Below, one piece after another: positions 26,049 through 34,988 of a stretch of 64,000 nt of DNA. Each line of letters begins with the position of its first letter. The stretch's first letter is position 1. The notes beneath the pieces were generated by a model, which was given only the letters and a program-made list of their open reading frames with translations, did not search any database and had not been told where the DNA came from. Source of the DNA: an uncultured Desulfobulbus sp. (lineage in GTDB: Bacteria; Desulfobacterota; Desulfobulbia; Desulfobulbales; Desulfobulbaceae); contig NZ_OY760916.1 in NCBI RefSeq assembly GCF_963664075.1, forward strand, positions 2,544,001 through 2,608,000. The letters are read 5' to 3'. A program made the position numbers and the translations under genes.

Positions 26049-26919
26049 TGGCCTCGATCTTCTCTTTTGGTTGCTCTGTCGGTTTTAGAGCACGAATTGT
26101 TTGTACATTGGGCTCATAGCGGCTGCCATAGGTAACTTCAACCTCGTATCGTGGCAGCTGGATCGACCCATTTTTCTTTTTTTCGCCTCGCAAAATACGC
26201 TCAAGCTGACGCCGTTGCCCTAAGGAAAGATGTATTTTTGCCGGCTGTAACCCTTCAATATGCCCACGCGCCCAATAACGCTTATTCTCACGCTGATAGT
26301 AGAGCCGAATCAGGCCACGAGTGATAATATAGCGTTCTGGGTCTTTATACGATGACACTAATTCTTTGGGATCGAGCCCGGCATCTACGACAAAAAGCCG
26401 GGATAATTCTTCCTTTTCTTTACGGATACGTTTTCGCGCCTGGTAGCGGTCTGTTGGCGAGGATGTTTCACCAGAGGGGTCGTGCTGTTGTCCCTCCAGC
26501 TCAGCCAGATCGCGCTCGGCCCGACGTATGGCTTCGTGGTAGGCAGGACCGTTGAACTCTACAACCAGGTAGACCTCACGTGCGCCTCCTTGGTTGAACA
26601 GTGTATCGCCTACGGGCTTCCCATCGACAAAAACAAAGCCCAACTCTTCGAGTTTTTTTCCTCGCAGCCACGAAGGAGAGCTGCTCGTACCTCGTCTACC
26701 TCGCCCCCCTAGACTTCGCCAGTTGATGCGTAGGTCTACACCGCTGTTTTCCAAGGCCAACCACTTCACCTTGGTGAGTTCGCGCTCACTGAGCCACATA
26801 TGGGACACAGGTTCGCTCGTGCGGTTTTCGGCTACGCCGGAAAGCATCGCCCAGTTGACCACGGCCAACAGGGCAAAAGCAACAGCAAAAATAATGCGGG
26901 TGATAAAGGCTCGACTCAT
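26038..26919 (-). CDS. DUF4824-like membrane-anchored protein
   Basis: A 293-residue protein with one N-terminal membrane segment (residues about 8-28) and a large, charged periplasmic domain. An LSERELTK motif and a Gly/Arg/Ser-rich loop follow the anchor. It resembles the DUF4824 proteins commonly paired with a DUF2157 membrane protein, which is what precedes it here with a 4-base overlap. The function of these pairs is unknown. Confidence 0.62.
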   Translation of the reverse strand: MSRAFITRIIFAVAFALLAVVNWAMLSGVAENRTSEPVSHMWLSERELTKVKWLALENSGVDLRINWRSLGGRGRRGTSSSPSWLRGKKLEELGFVFVDGKPVGDTLFNQGGAREVYLVVEFNGPAYHEAIRRAERDLAELEGQQHDPSGETSSPTDRYQARKRIRKEKEELSRLFVVDAGLDPKELVSSYKDPERYIITRGLIRLYYQRENKRYWARGHIEGLQPAKIHLSLGQRRQLERILRGEKKKNGSIQLPRYEVEVTYGSRYEPNVQTIRALKPTEQPKEKIEANDE

Positions 26920-27992
26920 AGGGCAGCCTCCGCTTTACGACGTACCGAAACCATGCGCAAACGCTTGAGCACCACCAGCATCAACAAGGCTGTCAGGCCA
27001 ATCAGTAAAAAAAACTGGTATTTGGGTAACCAGTCCCACCACCAATCATAGAACTTGGTATAAAGAAAAAGGGTGAAAAAAGTATTGGCAGTGTTGACCA
27101 TCTCAGGCCAACCAAACAAGATACCAAGTGCAATCATTGCTCCGGCAATAATAAAACCAACCACCTGATAGAACATTTCGATCAGATCCACCCCGTAATC
27201 GACATAACTTGCCTGCCCATAATTAGCGAGAATCAGTACCGGTAAGAAAAAGAGCAACAGGGCAAACACTCGGTACAAAGCTGCAAATTTGGGATACCAG
27301 CGATGGGGAATAAGCGAGATTACAAACAGTCCGAGTGCCACCGGAAAAAAATTCTCTGGCCGCTCACCAAAAGAGACCCAATAACTCCCGCACCAGGTGG
27401 CGGTTTGAGCTGAGAGAAATCCAGCAAAACTTAGAATACCCATACTTTGCATGAACCGGCTCTGGACAGCATAGGCCAAAAGAAAAGCCAATCCAGACCA
27501 GATCAGCATGGCCAAAGGGCTGGGTGTCACATTAAAAATCTGCCCCAGCATGGAAAGATTCAAAACAAAACAGACAAAGGTGATCAGCGCAAACAGCTTG
27601 GCGAAATATCCTGATTTTTCCAGCCAGGCCGTAAGCATGGTCAGCACCAGTGCCACAAAGGGCATGGATACCAGCATAGTCACCTGAGTTTTAAGCGTAA
27701 GGAATCCCCAGTACTGGTAATAAAAGAAAAAAACAGAGGCGGCCAACCCCATGGCACCAATTGAGGAGGTTATCCCCATCCCGAGGCTGAGTTGCTTTTG
27801 CCGATTGGTAGTATCGATATCAAACCCTGCCGAGAGCTTGCTCAATAAACGCCTGTGGTAGCGACGCACCCCCTGTTCTTGAAGTGGTTCCAGGGTCAAC
27901 ACCTGTTCTTTACGCAGGATTTCAAGCTCTGCACGAAAGGCGTCTATCTGATCTGCGCGTTGCTGTGCCTCTGTTTTATTTCCTATCTGCAT
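26916..27992 (-). CDS. DUF2157-like polytopic membrane protein
   Basis: A 358-residue protein with a cytoplasmic, charged N-terminus (residues 1-75) and about ten hydrophobic segments. Strings of aromatic residues (YYQYWGF, YDWWWDW) lie at membrane edges. It looks like the DUF2157 family. It forms an operon with the DUF4824-like gene (4-base overlap) and probably with the LysE-type exporter. It may build a membrane complex with the anchored partner; no biochemical role is known to me. Confidence 0.62.
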   Translation of the reverse strand: MQIGNKTEAQQRADQIDAFRAELEILRKEQVLTLEPLQEQGVRRYHRRLLSKLSAGFDIDTTNRQKQLSLGMGITSSIGAMGLAASVFFFYYQYWGFLTLKTQVTMLVSMPFVALVLTMLTAWLEKSGYFAKLFALITFVCFVLNLSMLGQIFNVTPSPLAMLIWSGLAFLLAYAVQSRFMQSMGILSFAGFLSAQTATWCGSYWVSFGERPENFFPVALGLFVISLIPHRWYPKFAALYRVFALLLFFLPVLILANYGQASYVDYGVDLIEMFYQVVGFIIAGAMIALGILFGWPEMVNTANTFFTLFLYTKFYDWWWDWLPKYQFFLLIGLTALLMLVVLKRLRMVSVRRKAEAAL

Positions 27993-28054
27993 GCACTCTC
28001 CTTGTGCAGGACAAAACGGACCCCATGGGGGCTCAGCCCCACCGAGTTGGGTAC

Positions 28055-28717
28055 TTACCCCTTTAAGAAACGTTGAAATGCCTGAGAGATATCTTTAATT
28101 TGTTGCGGACAGACCGCATGTTCCATGGGGTAGGTACGATACTCAAAGGTATAGTTGTGCCCTTTGAGAAACTCTGCAGCACGAAGGCTCAGAGCTTGGG
28201 GGACCACCGGATCATACACACCGTGATGAATTTCTATGGGAATCTCCTCATTGGCAGCACTTAAGGCAATGGAATCGCTGGTAGCAAAGTAGGTCGACAT
28301 GGCGATCAGCCCTCCCAGGGGTTTGGCATGACTCAAAGCAACCTGATAGGCAACAGCACCTCCCTGGGAAAAACCAGCCAGAATGATCCGGCGGCTGTCA
28401 ATGCCGCGCTCAAGCTCTCGGTCGATAAATTTGTTAATGGCATCAGCCGAGATCAGGAGCTGGGCCGCATCCACCTTGCGATCGATATCCATCACCAGGA
28501 TGTCAAACCAGGCAGGCATGACAAAGCCGTTATTGACCGTCACCGCCCGGGAGGGAGCATGGGGAAAGATAAATCGAATGCCCAGCTCAGGAGGTAGATT
28601 CAGCTCGGGAACAATAGGGGCAAAATCGGATCCATCGGCTCCAAGACCATGAAGCCAGATGATTGCCGCATCCGGATTGGAGCGTGTTTCGTGTTCAATA
28701 GCAGGTAAAAGAGTCAT
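28055..28717 (-). CDS. Carboxylesterase (phospholipase/carboxylesterase family)
   Basis: This 220-residue cytoplasmic alpha/beta hydrolase matches the EstB-like acyl-thioesterase/carboxylesterase family. It has IIWLHGLGADGSDF (oxyanion region), FPHAPSRAVTVNNG, AGFSQGG with the Ser nucleophile, GVYDPVVP with the Asp, and the C-terminal His in PMEHAVCPQQI. The ATG at 28717 has a strong GGAGG site; the frame extends upstream to 28783 but without one. It probably hydrolyses short-chain or thio-esters. Confidence 0.93.
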   Translation of the reverse strand: MTLLPAIEHETRSNPDAAIIWLHGLGADGSDFAPIVPELNLPPELGIRFIFPHAPSRAVTVNNGFVMPAWFDILVMDIDRKVDAAQLLISADAINKFIDRELERGIDSRRIILAGFSQGGAVAYQVALSHAKPLGGLIAMSTYFATSDSIALSAANEEIPIEIHHGVYDPVVPQALSLRAAEFLKGHNYTFEYRTYPMEHAVCPQQIKDISQAFQRFLKG

Positions 28718-29255
28718 AAAAACCTCCGTACACGTGAGGGAGAGGAAGAGAAACGGGCCATCAAACCTTGAATCCGCAATCAAAACCCACTATAGCATGA
28801 CATCTTTCAAATGCCTAGTAATGCAGATAAAAACAATAGCTCAAGGCTCAAGCGTATACCCTACCCCATAGACGAAACGTATTCAGTTGCCAGGTGATGA
28901 AAGCTGCCCTAGCCAGCCTGTTTTTGTGATAATTAAGTGCACCAATATCTGCCAGAGATAATTGGTAAAGGTCATCACCTAAACGGTTAAGATACGGTAT
29001 TTCCCCATGCAAAACTTCTATGGTCTTTGTATTGAGAGGACGTAGACCGTCTGCACGGATTCTACCTGCCCCTGCAGCACGGTATGTGGTGTGCGCAACT
29101 CGCGGGACATATTTACCACACACAACGCAGTGAACAGCAATCTTTGGGGCTGCTCAGTCATACAATGACCAAAGAAGGTTAACTTCATCCGTGGACCCGA
29201 GGGAACAGCTGCCTGCTGCCTCCCAGGCAAACTCACATCCTCACCTGTTAAGGAA
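28718..29255. other. Intergenic stretch without a supported gene
   Basis: A minus-strand frame at 28848-29123 encodes about 90 residues with a tail (ARAAFITWQLNTFRLWGRV) that is reminiscent of a transposase C-terminus. It has no ribosome site and I cannot place it. No other clear signal is visible. Confidence 0.35.
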
Positions 29256-29550
29256 ATGACAATGTTCTCACTTGCATCAACATTGAAAACAACTCTCGCC
29301 CTGCTCGTTTTTACAGGCATCACTTCGCTGGCCAGCGCCAACGAAATAGGGCTACCACCGGAAGGAAATGGGCTTCTTCATGGCCCCCCCACCAGAATTT
29401 TACCAGGCTTGCAAAGATAAGGCAGCCGGGGATAAGGTCACCTTGAAAACACCACACGGTGACACCATAGAAGCCGCGTGTGAGGTCAAGGACAGTCGCC
29501 TGGTTGCCCATCCACTCAATCCGCCGCCTAAACCTCCGGAACGCCAGTAA
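29256..29550 (+). pseudogene. Small secreted protein, frameshifted
   Basis: From ATG 29256 (or 29262) the frame gives a good signal peptide (TLALLVFTGITSLASA) and NEIGLPPEGN, then runs into a stop. The plausible mature part is in another frame: MGFFMAPPPEFYQACKDKAA, then VTLKTPHGDTIEAACEVKD and a PPPKPPERQ tail ending at 29550. Removing one A in GGAAATGGGC near 29369 joins them. The joined product would be a periplasmic protein of about 97 residues with a conserved-looking PPEFYQAC motif and two Cys. Either a pseudogene or a sequence error; function unknown. Confidence 0.7.
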
Positions 29551-29974
29551 ACGCTGAGAACTCGATGGAGCCCTGGCCCGGCCAGGAAGCCCTTGGGGCT
29601 CCACAACGATGCTCCAAGCATAGGCGCACGCGTTGCTCGTAAGACATCACTGTGTTGAACAACCTATTTTGGTACTCAACTGCTGTCCCCCACAACGGGA
29701 TCCCTTGGTCGCCACCAGCGATCCCCGCTCAGCAGAAACACGTTGGTTGTTTGTGAGGAACGCCCCCCAACATGGCCGAACACGCTGCTGCACTTTGGTG
29801 GTCAACAGAAAAAAACGTATCGTTCCCCCTAGGCAGAACGGCTATTCTGTCCTAGAGTATTGATGTTTTGCTAAATTCTGCCTGAATATGTAAATCTATG
29901 CTCCGGATCTGACGAGCTTTCTTTACTCATCATTGGGCCAGTTCGTGCTGACCGTTTCTCTTTAATGCAGGTTC
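29551..29974. other. Intergenic region upstream of the efflux operon
   Basis: About 420 bases with one GC-rich stem-loop near 29571-29604 (GGAGCCC/GGGGCTCC around a TGGCC/GGCCA inner stem) and no convincing gene. The promoter of macA-macB should lie in the 3' part. Confidence 0.45.
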
Positions 29975-31237
29975 ATGTCCAAGGCAGGGCATGCCTGTTT
30001 TCAATACCACTTTAGGCTTATGCAGACCTTGAAAAAAAAATCACACTGGCGCTGGCTTCTTCCCCTTACCCTAGTGGTTCTGATCGGTAGTGCCGCATAC
30101 TGGTTTTTCACCAGGGACACAGCACAGACCGGGACGATGACCGCACCGGTTATACGGGGCAATATCGAGACCACGGTCCTGGCTTCGGGAGAGATTGAGG
30201 CCAGCAACCTGGTCAGTGTGGGAGCACAGGTTTCGGGACAGCTCAAATCACTTAAAGTTGAGCTGGGTGACCGGGTCAAAACCGGTGAGCTGGTTGCGGA
30301 GATCGACAGCCTCCCCCAGCAAAATACCCTGCGCAATAAAAAGGCTGCGCTCAGCGCCGTCCAGGCAGAAAAAAAGGCCAAGCTGGCTTCGCTTACCCTG
30401 GCTGAACTCAGCTTCAAACGGCAAAAAAAGATGCTGCGAGGCGATGCCTCTTCAAAAGAAGATTATGAGACGGCTGAGGCCAATCTCAAAGTGCTCAAGG
30501 CAGAAATCGAGTCGCTCGATGCCCAGATAGAACAAGCGCGTATTGCTGTAGATACGGCAGAGATTGATCTCGGATACACCAAGATCACCTCCCCCATCAA
30601 CGGCGTTGTTGTGGCCATTGTCACCAAAGAAGGTCAGACCGTGAACGCCAACCAGACCACCCCCACCATCATCAAGGTCGCTAACCTGGAACGTATTACC
30701 GTCAAGGTTGAGATCTCCGAGGCGGATGTGGTCAAGGTCCAGCCGGGACAGCGGGTCTACTTCACCATTCTTGGTGAACCGGACAATCAAATTTCCACCA
30801 CGCTCAAATACATCGAGCCCGCACCGGAATCCATTGCAGACACCAGTTCCAGTTCCTCAAGTTCCTCCTCCAGTTCATCCAGTGTGGCCATTTATTACAT
30901 GGGCGTCCTAGAAGTCCCTAACCCTGAGGGTAAGCTGCGCATCTCCATGACCACGCAAGTGAATATTGTTTTGGCTGAAGCCAAGGATGTGCTGGTCATT
31001 CCCTCTGCCGCCCTGGGGATGAAGAACCGTCAGGGAAAATACCTGGTCAAAATCAGCGACGGGCCGGAAACAATCCATGAGCAATGGGTGAGCATCGGCC
31101 TCAACAACAATGTACAGGCGGAAGTGCTGGACGGCCTCAAAGAGGGGCAACAGGTCGTCATCGGTGATACACTCAGCACCACCACCTCCTCCTCAACGGG
31201 CAGGCGCAGACACGGTCCTCCCCCAGGGATGTTGTAA
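29975..31237 (+). CDS. macA: MacA-like periplasmic adaptor of a tripartite efflux pump
   Basis: This membrane-fusion protein links the MacB ABC transporter to an outer-membrane channel. It has an N-terminal membrane anchor ([20 protein letters not shown]), a biotinyl-lipoyl/barrel-sandwich half ([20 protein letters not shown]), a coiled-coil hairpin (residues about 120-200) and the beta-barrel with the MacA-type VPNPEGKLR segment. A run of 13 serines, encoded by mixed TCN/AGT codons, is inserted near residue 290 before [12 protein letters not shown]; it is unusual for the family. ATG 30020 ([10 protein letters not shown]) is an alternative and perhaps better start. The stop overlaps macB by one base. 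Confidence 0.92.
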   Translation: MSKAGHACFQYHFRLMQTLKKKSHWRWLLPLTLVVLIGSAAYWFFTRDTAQTGTMTAPVIRGNIETTVLASGEIEASNLVSVGAQVSGQLKSLKVELGDRVKTGELVAEIDSLPQQNTLRNKKAALSAVQAEKKAKLASLTLAELSFKRQKKMLRGDASSKEDYETAEANLKVLKAEIESLDAQIEQARIAVDTAEIDLGYTKITSPINGVVVAIVTKEGQTVNANQTTPTIIKVANLERITVKVEISEADVVKVQPGQRVYFTILGEPDNQISTTLKYIEPAPESIADTSSSSSSSSSSSSSVAIYYMGVLEVPNPEGKLRISMTTQVNIVLAEAKDVLVIPSAALGMKNRQGKYLVKISDGPETIHEQWVSIGLNNNVQAEVLDGLKEGQQVVIGDTLSTTTSSSTGRRRHGPPPGML

Positions 31238-33198
31238 TGAGTACTGCAAACATCCCGCTTATTGAACTGACCGATGTCTGCCGGGATTATCCCTCGGGCG
31301 ATGAGCAACTCACAGTCCTGGATGCCATCAACCTGCGTATTGAATCCGGGGAGATGGTCGCCATTGTGGGCACTTCGGGCTCAGGCAAATCCACCTTGAT
31401 GAATATCATCGGTTGTCTGGATCGGCCGAGCCGAGGCACTTATCGGGTCAATGGCCAGGAAACCGGAGCGCTGGAGCCGGATGAGCTGGCCTATCTGCGG
31501 CGAGAGTATTTTGGTTTTATTTTTCAGCGCTACCATCTTCTGGGTAATCTGAATGCCCTGGCCAACGTCGAAATACCTGCTATTTATGCAGGTATGGACA
31601 GCCACTCTCGCCTGGATCGCGCAGCAAAGCTTCTCGCACGGCTTAATATGGCAGATCGGCTGGAGCATGTACCGGGTCAACTCTCAGGTGGGCAGCAACA
31701 GCGGGTCTCCATCGCCCGGGCACTGATGAACGGCGGCTCCGTTATCCTGGCCGATGAGCCCACCGGCGCCCTTGACTCCAAAAGCGGCAAAGAGGTCATC
31801 AACGTTCTCAAGGAGCTGAACCGGGATGGGCATACGGTCATACTGGTCACCCACGATATGCAGGTGGCGCAACATGCCCGGCGTATCATTGAGTTACGCG
31901 ACGGGGTCATTACAGATGATAGAACCGTTAGGTCAAACCACAGCCAGACCACCATGCCTGTCAAGCAGGACCATCCCCTCTCTGCCTGGCGTGCCCAGTG
32001 GGATCGATTCACAGAGGCCTTTCGCATGGCCGTGCTGGCTATGACCTCGCACCGGTTGCGCACCCTGCTCACCATGCTCGGCATTATTATAGGCATTGCC
32101 TCGGTGGTGTCGGTGGTGGCACTGGGCCAGGGATCCAGGCAGCGAATCTTAAAAGATATCAGCTCGATGGGCACCAACACCATCAACATCTATCCAGGCA
32201 AGGATTTTGGCGACATGCGCTCGGGCAAGGTGCAGACCTTGATCCCACGCGATGCCGAGGCCCTGGCCCAACAACCCTATGTGGATACAGTGACGCCACG
32301 GGTGAGCACCTCGGTGACGCTGATCTACCGGAACATCAGCGTTACAGCTCAGGTCCAGGGTGTGGGGGAAGATTACTTTCGCGTTAAAGGAGTTGAGATC
32401 GCCCAGGGCCAACGATTCGACCGCACCAGCGTACGGGCAACCGCTCAGGATGTGGTTATAGACGACAATACCCGCAGCGCCCTCTTCAGCAACTCTTCAG
32501 AGCCGATTCTTGGCCAGGTGATTATGCTGGGCACCATGCCCTGTCGCATCATCGGGGTGACCAAGAAACAGGACAGTAATTTTGGCGACAGCGATAGCCT
32601 TAACGTCTGGGTTCCTTACACCACGGCCATGACCCGCCTGACCGGGGACCAATTTCTCAAATCGATTATTGTTCGAGTAGCGGATAATGTCAGCACCAAT
32701 GTTGCTGAGCAGAGTGTGGTCAAACTCTTAAGCCAACGCCACGGAACCAAGGATTTTTTTGTGTCCAACCTGGATGCTATCCGCCAGACCATTGAAAAAA
32801 CCACTCAGACCATGACCCTGCTCATCTCCTCCATAGCCCTGATTTCCCTTGTGGTCGGCGGCATCGGCGTAATGAACATCATGTTGGTCTCCGTGACCGA
32901 GCGCACCCAGGAAATCGGCGTACGTATGGCGGTGGGAGCGCGGCACTCGGATATTATGCAGCAATTTCTCATTGAGGCGGTGTTGGTCTGTTTGCTTGGA
33001 GGCTTGTTGGGGGTCAGCCTGGCCTTGGGGGTTGGACTTGCGGTCAAGCTCTCAGGCAGCAGCTTTCAGATGGTCTACTCAACCACGGCCATTGTTTCCG
33101 CCTTTCTCTGTTCCACCTTTATCGGCGTGCTCTTTGGATTTCTTCCTGCCCGCAATGCCGCCAAGCTTGATCCGGTGGTAGCGTTGGCGCGGGAGTAA
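31237..33198 (+). CDS. macB: MacB-like ABC transporter (ATPase plus permease)
   Basis: A 653-residue fusion of an N-terminal ATPase (Walker [10 protein letters not shown], signature LSGGQQQR, Walker [15 protein letters not shown]-loop VTHD) with a permease. The permease has a first membrane helix near residue 280, a large periplasmic MacB core domain (residues about 300-510) and three C-terminal helices ([20 protein letters not shown] is the typical FtsX/MacB segment). It drives export of drugs, peptides or siderophore-like compounds through MacA and an outer-membrane factor. Cotranscribed with macA. Confidence 0.95.
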   Translation: MSTANIPLIELTDVCRDYPSGDEQLTVLDAINLRIESGEMVAIVGTSGSGKSTLMNIIGCLDRPSRGTYRVNGQETGALEPDELAYLRREYFGFIFQRYHLLGNLNALANVEIPAIYAGMDSHSRLDRAAKLLARLNMADRLEHVPGQLSGGQQQRVSIARALMNGGSVILADEPTGALDSKSGKEVINVLKELNRDGHTVILVTHDMQVAQHARRIIELRDGVITDDRTVRSNHSQTTMPVKQDHPLSAWRAQWDRFTEAFRMAVLAMTSHRLRTLLTMLGIIIGIASVVSVVALGQGSRQRILKDISSMGTNTINIYPGKDFGDMRSGKVQTLIPRDAEALAQQPYVDTVTPRVSTSVTLIYRNISVTAQVQGVGEDYFRVKGVEIAQGQRFDRTSVRATAQDVVIDDNTRSALFSNSSEPILGQVIMLGTMPCRIIGVTKKQDSNFGDSDSLNVWVPYTTAMTRLTGDQFLKSIIVRVADNVSTNVAEQSVVKLLSQRHGTKDFFVSNLDAIRQTIEKTTQTMTLLISSIALISLVVGGIGVMNIMLVSVTERTQEIGVRMAVGARHSDIMQQFLIEAVLVCLLGGLLGVSLALGVGLAVKLSGSSFQMVYSTTAIVSAFLCSTFIGVLFGFLPARNAAKLDPVVALARE

Positions 33199-33246
33199 TC
33201 CGTGACGACGGATGGTTACTGACAGATAAAGACTGGTCGTAAAAAT

Positions 33247-33450
33247 ATATGATTACCAACAAAGCTCAGCTGAGCGTCAATGGAATCACCAAAAAAATTT
33301 TAAGAACCTGTTCATGTTGGGGTTCGTGCCTCACCGCCAACCTACCTGACTTCTGGAATGCAGGGTAGGTTGGTGGTGACGAAGGAACCCCAACACGGGG
33401 CATCAGCTCTCGCTGCAGAAGACCAAGCTGACGTTCGATGGTAATCATAT
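33247..33450. repeat. MITE-like inverted-repeat element (copy B) with nested palindrome
   Basis: The ends ATATGATTACCA and TGGTAATCATAT are perfect 12-base inverted repeats. The similarity extends to about 28 bases with some mismatches and includes a CAGCT motif. The 204-bp interval has no gene. The right-end motif recurs at 12134-12160 and 52051-52080. A separate 81-bp palindrome is nested inside (33315-33395). It lies between macB and the outer-membrane factor gene. Confidence 0.65.
33315..33395. repeat. REP-like palindrome
   Basis: Two 32-base arms (33315-33346 and 33364-33395) are inverted copies with 28 of 32 bases paired, around a 17-base loop. The right arm contains GGTAGGTTGGTGGTGA and ends AACCCCAACA. 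The same arm occurs at 47947-47978 with 28 of 32 identical bases. The pattern resembles REP sequences of bacterial genomes that are mobilised by RAYT (TnpA-REP) transposases; no such transposase is in the window. Confidence 0.7.
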
Positions 33451-33524
33451 AAAAAAAATCCGGCCAGCACGACCTTGTTCCCTCACTTATTACATCACCT
33501 GTTGTTTCGGTATCCGATAATATT

Positions 33525-34898
33525 ATGAAAAGACTGTCTGCAACCCTATCTCTGCTTACCTGCACAGGCCTGCTTCTTGGCGGCTGTGGCCTTAAGACAC
33601 CCTACACCCGCCCGGATCTGGATATCCCAACCACCTGGAGCCAATCCCTGCAAGTACAGCTAGTACAGGGAGAAAACTGGTGGCACCATTTTCACGACCC
33701 CAACCTGAACCGGCTCATTGACGAGGTGCTCAAACACAACGCAGACCTGGCCGTCGCCGCCCTGCAACTCAAAAAAGCGCGGTTGCAGGCGCAGTTGGCT
33801 GAAAGCGATCGGCTCCCTGGTGTTTCTGCGGGAGGTTCGGCACAGATCAGCCGAAGTTTGGGCAGCGACAGTGGTGAGAGCAAATCTTTCAGCGCCTCTG
33901 GTGACGTGGCCTATGAGATCGACCTCTGGAATAAACTGGGAAGAACTGCGGATGCAGCCCGCTGGGAAGCACTGGCCACAGAACAGGATAAAGAGAGTAC
34001 GGCTCTTTCGCTGGTAGCGACAACGGCCTCACTCTACTGGCAGATCGGCTATCTCAATCAGCACATTGCACTCAGTCAAGAGAGTATCAACTACGCACGT
34101 AAAACCCTGAACCTAGTACAGCTGCAAAAGGCAGCGGGTGCGGCCACCGGGCTGGAGGTGCTTGAGGCTAGGCGTAGCCTCTATAGCCAGGAGGCAAGCC
34201 ACACCCAACTGGTGCAGCAGCAGGTAGAGGCGAGAAACGCGCTGGCGGTTTTATTGAGTGGCCCACCAAGTCGCCTGCAAATAGATGAACGCACCAGCTT
34301 GGACAATATTGCCCTGCCTGGTGTGGATGCTGGAATCCCGGCAGAACTGCTTGCCCGACGCCCGGACCTGCGTGCGGCCGAAGCCCGCCTGCGCTCCACC
34401 CTGGCCACAACCGATGCCACCCGCGCTAGCTACTACCCCAACATCAACTTGAGTGGCTCCTACGGCGGCAGCAGCGAACAGCTCTCCCGCCTGCTCAGTA
34501 ACCCCGTAGCTGCGCTTGGCGCCTCACTCGCCCTGCCCTTTGTCGAGTTTCGGGATATGCAGCGCAACATCAAAATCTCGGAAAACGAGTACCAGCAGGC
34601 CATCATCGAATTCCGCCAGAGCCTCTACACAGCACTAAGCGAGGTAGAAAACACCTTATCTGCCCGCAAACAGTACCGCCTGCAAGCGGACAAACTGCAA
34701 GCAAGCCTAGATGCAGCCCGCCAAACCGAGGAAATCTACCGAATTCGCTACAGATCCGGAGCCACCACCCTGCAGAACTGGATAGATGCCCAGGAAAACC
34801 GGCGCCAGGCTGAGATCAACCTGGCGGAGAATTTGTATAACCAGCTCTACAACCATGTTGAGCTGGTGAAGGCTTTGGGTGGGGATTGGTCAATATAA
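33525..34898 (+). CDS. Outer-membrane efflux lipoprotein (NodT/TolC type)
   Basis: A 457-residue outer-membrane factor. The N-terminus is a lipoprotein signal with lipobox LLGGC (Cys near residue 22), followed by the family start LKTPYTRPDLDIPTTW. The body has the duplicated helical-barrel pattern of outer-membrane channels, with DLWNKLGRTADAARWE in the first repeat and RRPDLRAAEARLRS in the second. It completes the MacA-MacB pump. The 326-base gap to macB is filled by a repeat element, which may have separated the genes. Confidence 0.94.
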   Translation: MKRLSATLSLLTCTGLLLGGCGLKTPYTRPDLDIPTTWSQSLQVQLVQGENWWHHFHDPNLNRLIDEVLKHNADLAVAALQLKKARLQAQLAESDRLPGVSAGGSAQISRSLGSDSGESKSFSASGDVAYEIDLWNKLGRTADAARWEALATEQDKESTALSLVATTASLYWQIGYLNQHIALSQESINYARKTLNLVQLQKAAGAATGLEVLEARRSLYSQEASHTQLVQQQVEARNALAVLLSGPPSRLQIDERTSLDNIALPGVDAGIPAELLARRPDLRAAEARLRSTLATTDATRASYYPNINLSGSYGGSSEQLSRLLSNPVAALGASLALPFVEFRDMQRNIKISENEYQQAIIEFRQSLYTALSEVENTLSARKQYRLQADKLQASLDAARQTEEIYRIRYRSGATTLQNWIDAQENRRQAEINLAENLYNQLYNHVELVKALGGDWSI

Positions 34899-34988
34899 TC
34901 AACCACCCACTAACGAGAGCATGAAGTCAGGAGGAGAAATCACAACAGAGCCAGCCCATCCATCCGTTATCAAATAATGTTTTTTTAT

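Noticed and set aside
28848-29123. Minus-strand frame as a transposase C-terminal fragment
   Set aside because: Only a short tail is suggestive; no ribosome site, no catalytic residues, and no matching sequence elsewhere in the window.
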